NCBI GenBank assembly: GCA_964478325.1
Contig: CAYZIA010000036.1
Coordinates: 1-14,138, forward strand
Source: DUAL01 sp964478325
Lineage (GTDB): Bacteria; Bacteroidota; Bacteroidia; Flavobacteriales; BACL11
Direction of reading: 5' to 3'
DNA: 14,138 bases
Below the pieces are notes generated by a model. The model worked only from the letters and a program-made list of their open reading frames with translations. It was not told the origin of the DNA and made no database searches. This document shows, one piece after another, positions 14,029-14,138 of the stretch. Both the position numbers and the translations under genes were made by a program. Position 1 is the first letter of the stretch. Each line of letters opens with the position of its first letter.

Positions 14029-14138
14029 TTATTGGAGGGTAAGTTTCTTAGTAACCACACCTTTATCGGTAGTGATTTGCAACAAGTATACTCCTTTCGG
14101 ATAAGTAGCTAAGCTAACTTCTTTGGTGAACTGACCAA
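14029..14138 (-). CDS. C-terminal end of a T9SS type A cargo protein (cut by window edge)
   Basis: Only the last 35 codons plus stop are present; the frame is open to the edge. The residues include GQFTKEVSLATYPKGVYLLQ followed by ITTDKGVVTKKLTLQ. The pattern (a hydrophobic strand, YPKGVYLL, a short turn, then VVTKKLTL at the very end) is that of the type A T9SS sorting domain, removed during export. The body and function of the protein are outside the window. A hairpin terminator follows. Confidence 0.85.
   Translation of the reverse strand, partial: GQFTKEVSLATYPKGVYLLQITTDKGVVTKKLTLQ

Overview
The window is AT-rich and every recognisable gene lies on the minus strand. It suggests a member of the Bacteroidota, most likely a flavobacterium-like, gliding or secreting relative. 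The evidence is: type IX secretion system (T9SS) C-terminal sorting domains of both type A (right edge) and type B (the 1515-residue protein); the complete bat (Bacteroides aerotolerance) gene order; TAnnTTTG-type promoter elements; and A-rich rather than Shine-Dalgarno leaders before most genes.

Layout, read right to left in the direction of transcription. (1) 14138-14029 is the last 35 codons of a T9SS type A cargo protein, followed by a strong hairpin terminator (13981-14006). (2) A promoter with a perfect TAAATTTG -7 box and a TTTG -33 box (13898-13928) precedes an eight-gene, almost gapless operon at 13871-5888: MoxR-family AAA+ ATPase, DUF58 protein, a single-pass membrane protein here called BatX, BatA, BatB, BatC, BatD and BatE. 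(3) A second -7 box (5816-5823) precedes a two-gene unit: a small cysteine-containing exported protein of unknown function (5784-5332) that overlaps by 8 nt a giant T9SS type B cargo protein (5339-792) with a mosaic of immunoglobulin-like repeats, a PKD domain and an FTPN-type sorting domain. (4) 681-1 is the first 227 residues of another exported protein of the gliding-associated surface protein type, cut by the window edge.

Working model, from family knowledge: the MoxR ATPase acts as a chaperone-like AAA+ on MIDAS-bearing VWA proteins. DUF58 is the soluble cytoplasmic one. BatA and BatB are membrane-anchored. BatX and BatD carry long extracytoplasmic beta-rich parts and a related cytoplasmic helical tail. 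BatC and BatE add periplasmic TPR (and SH3) scaffolds. The complex is linked to envelope or oxidative stress tolerance, but its biochemical task is not established. The flanking genes are cell-surface T9SS cargo and have no demonstrated link to Bat.

The bat operon and T9SS cargo are known families, and I found no clearly new system. The most useful oddities are: a domain inserted into the conserved N-terminal domain of the left-edge protein; a nested repeat array in the giant protein; a perfect Shine-Dalgarno before batA in a lineage that usually lacks them; a UUG start for batD one base after the batC stop; repeated use of paired modules across the bat operon; and the unknown small protein translationally coupled to the giant adhesin.
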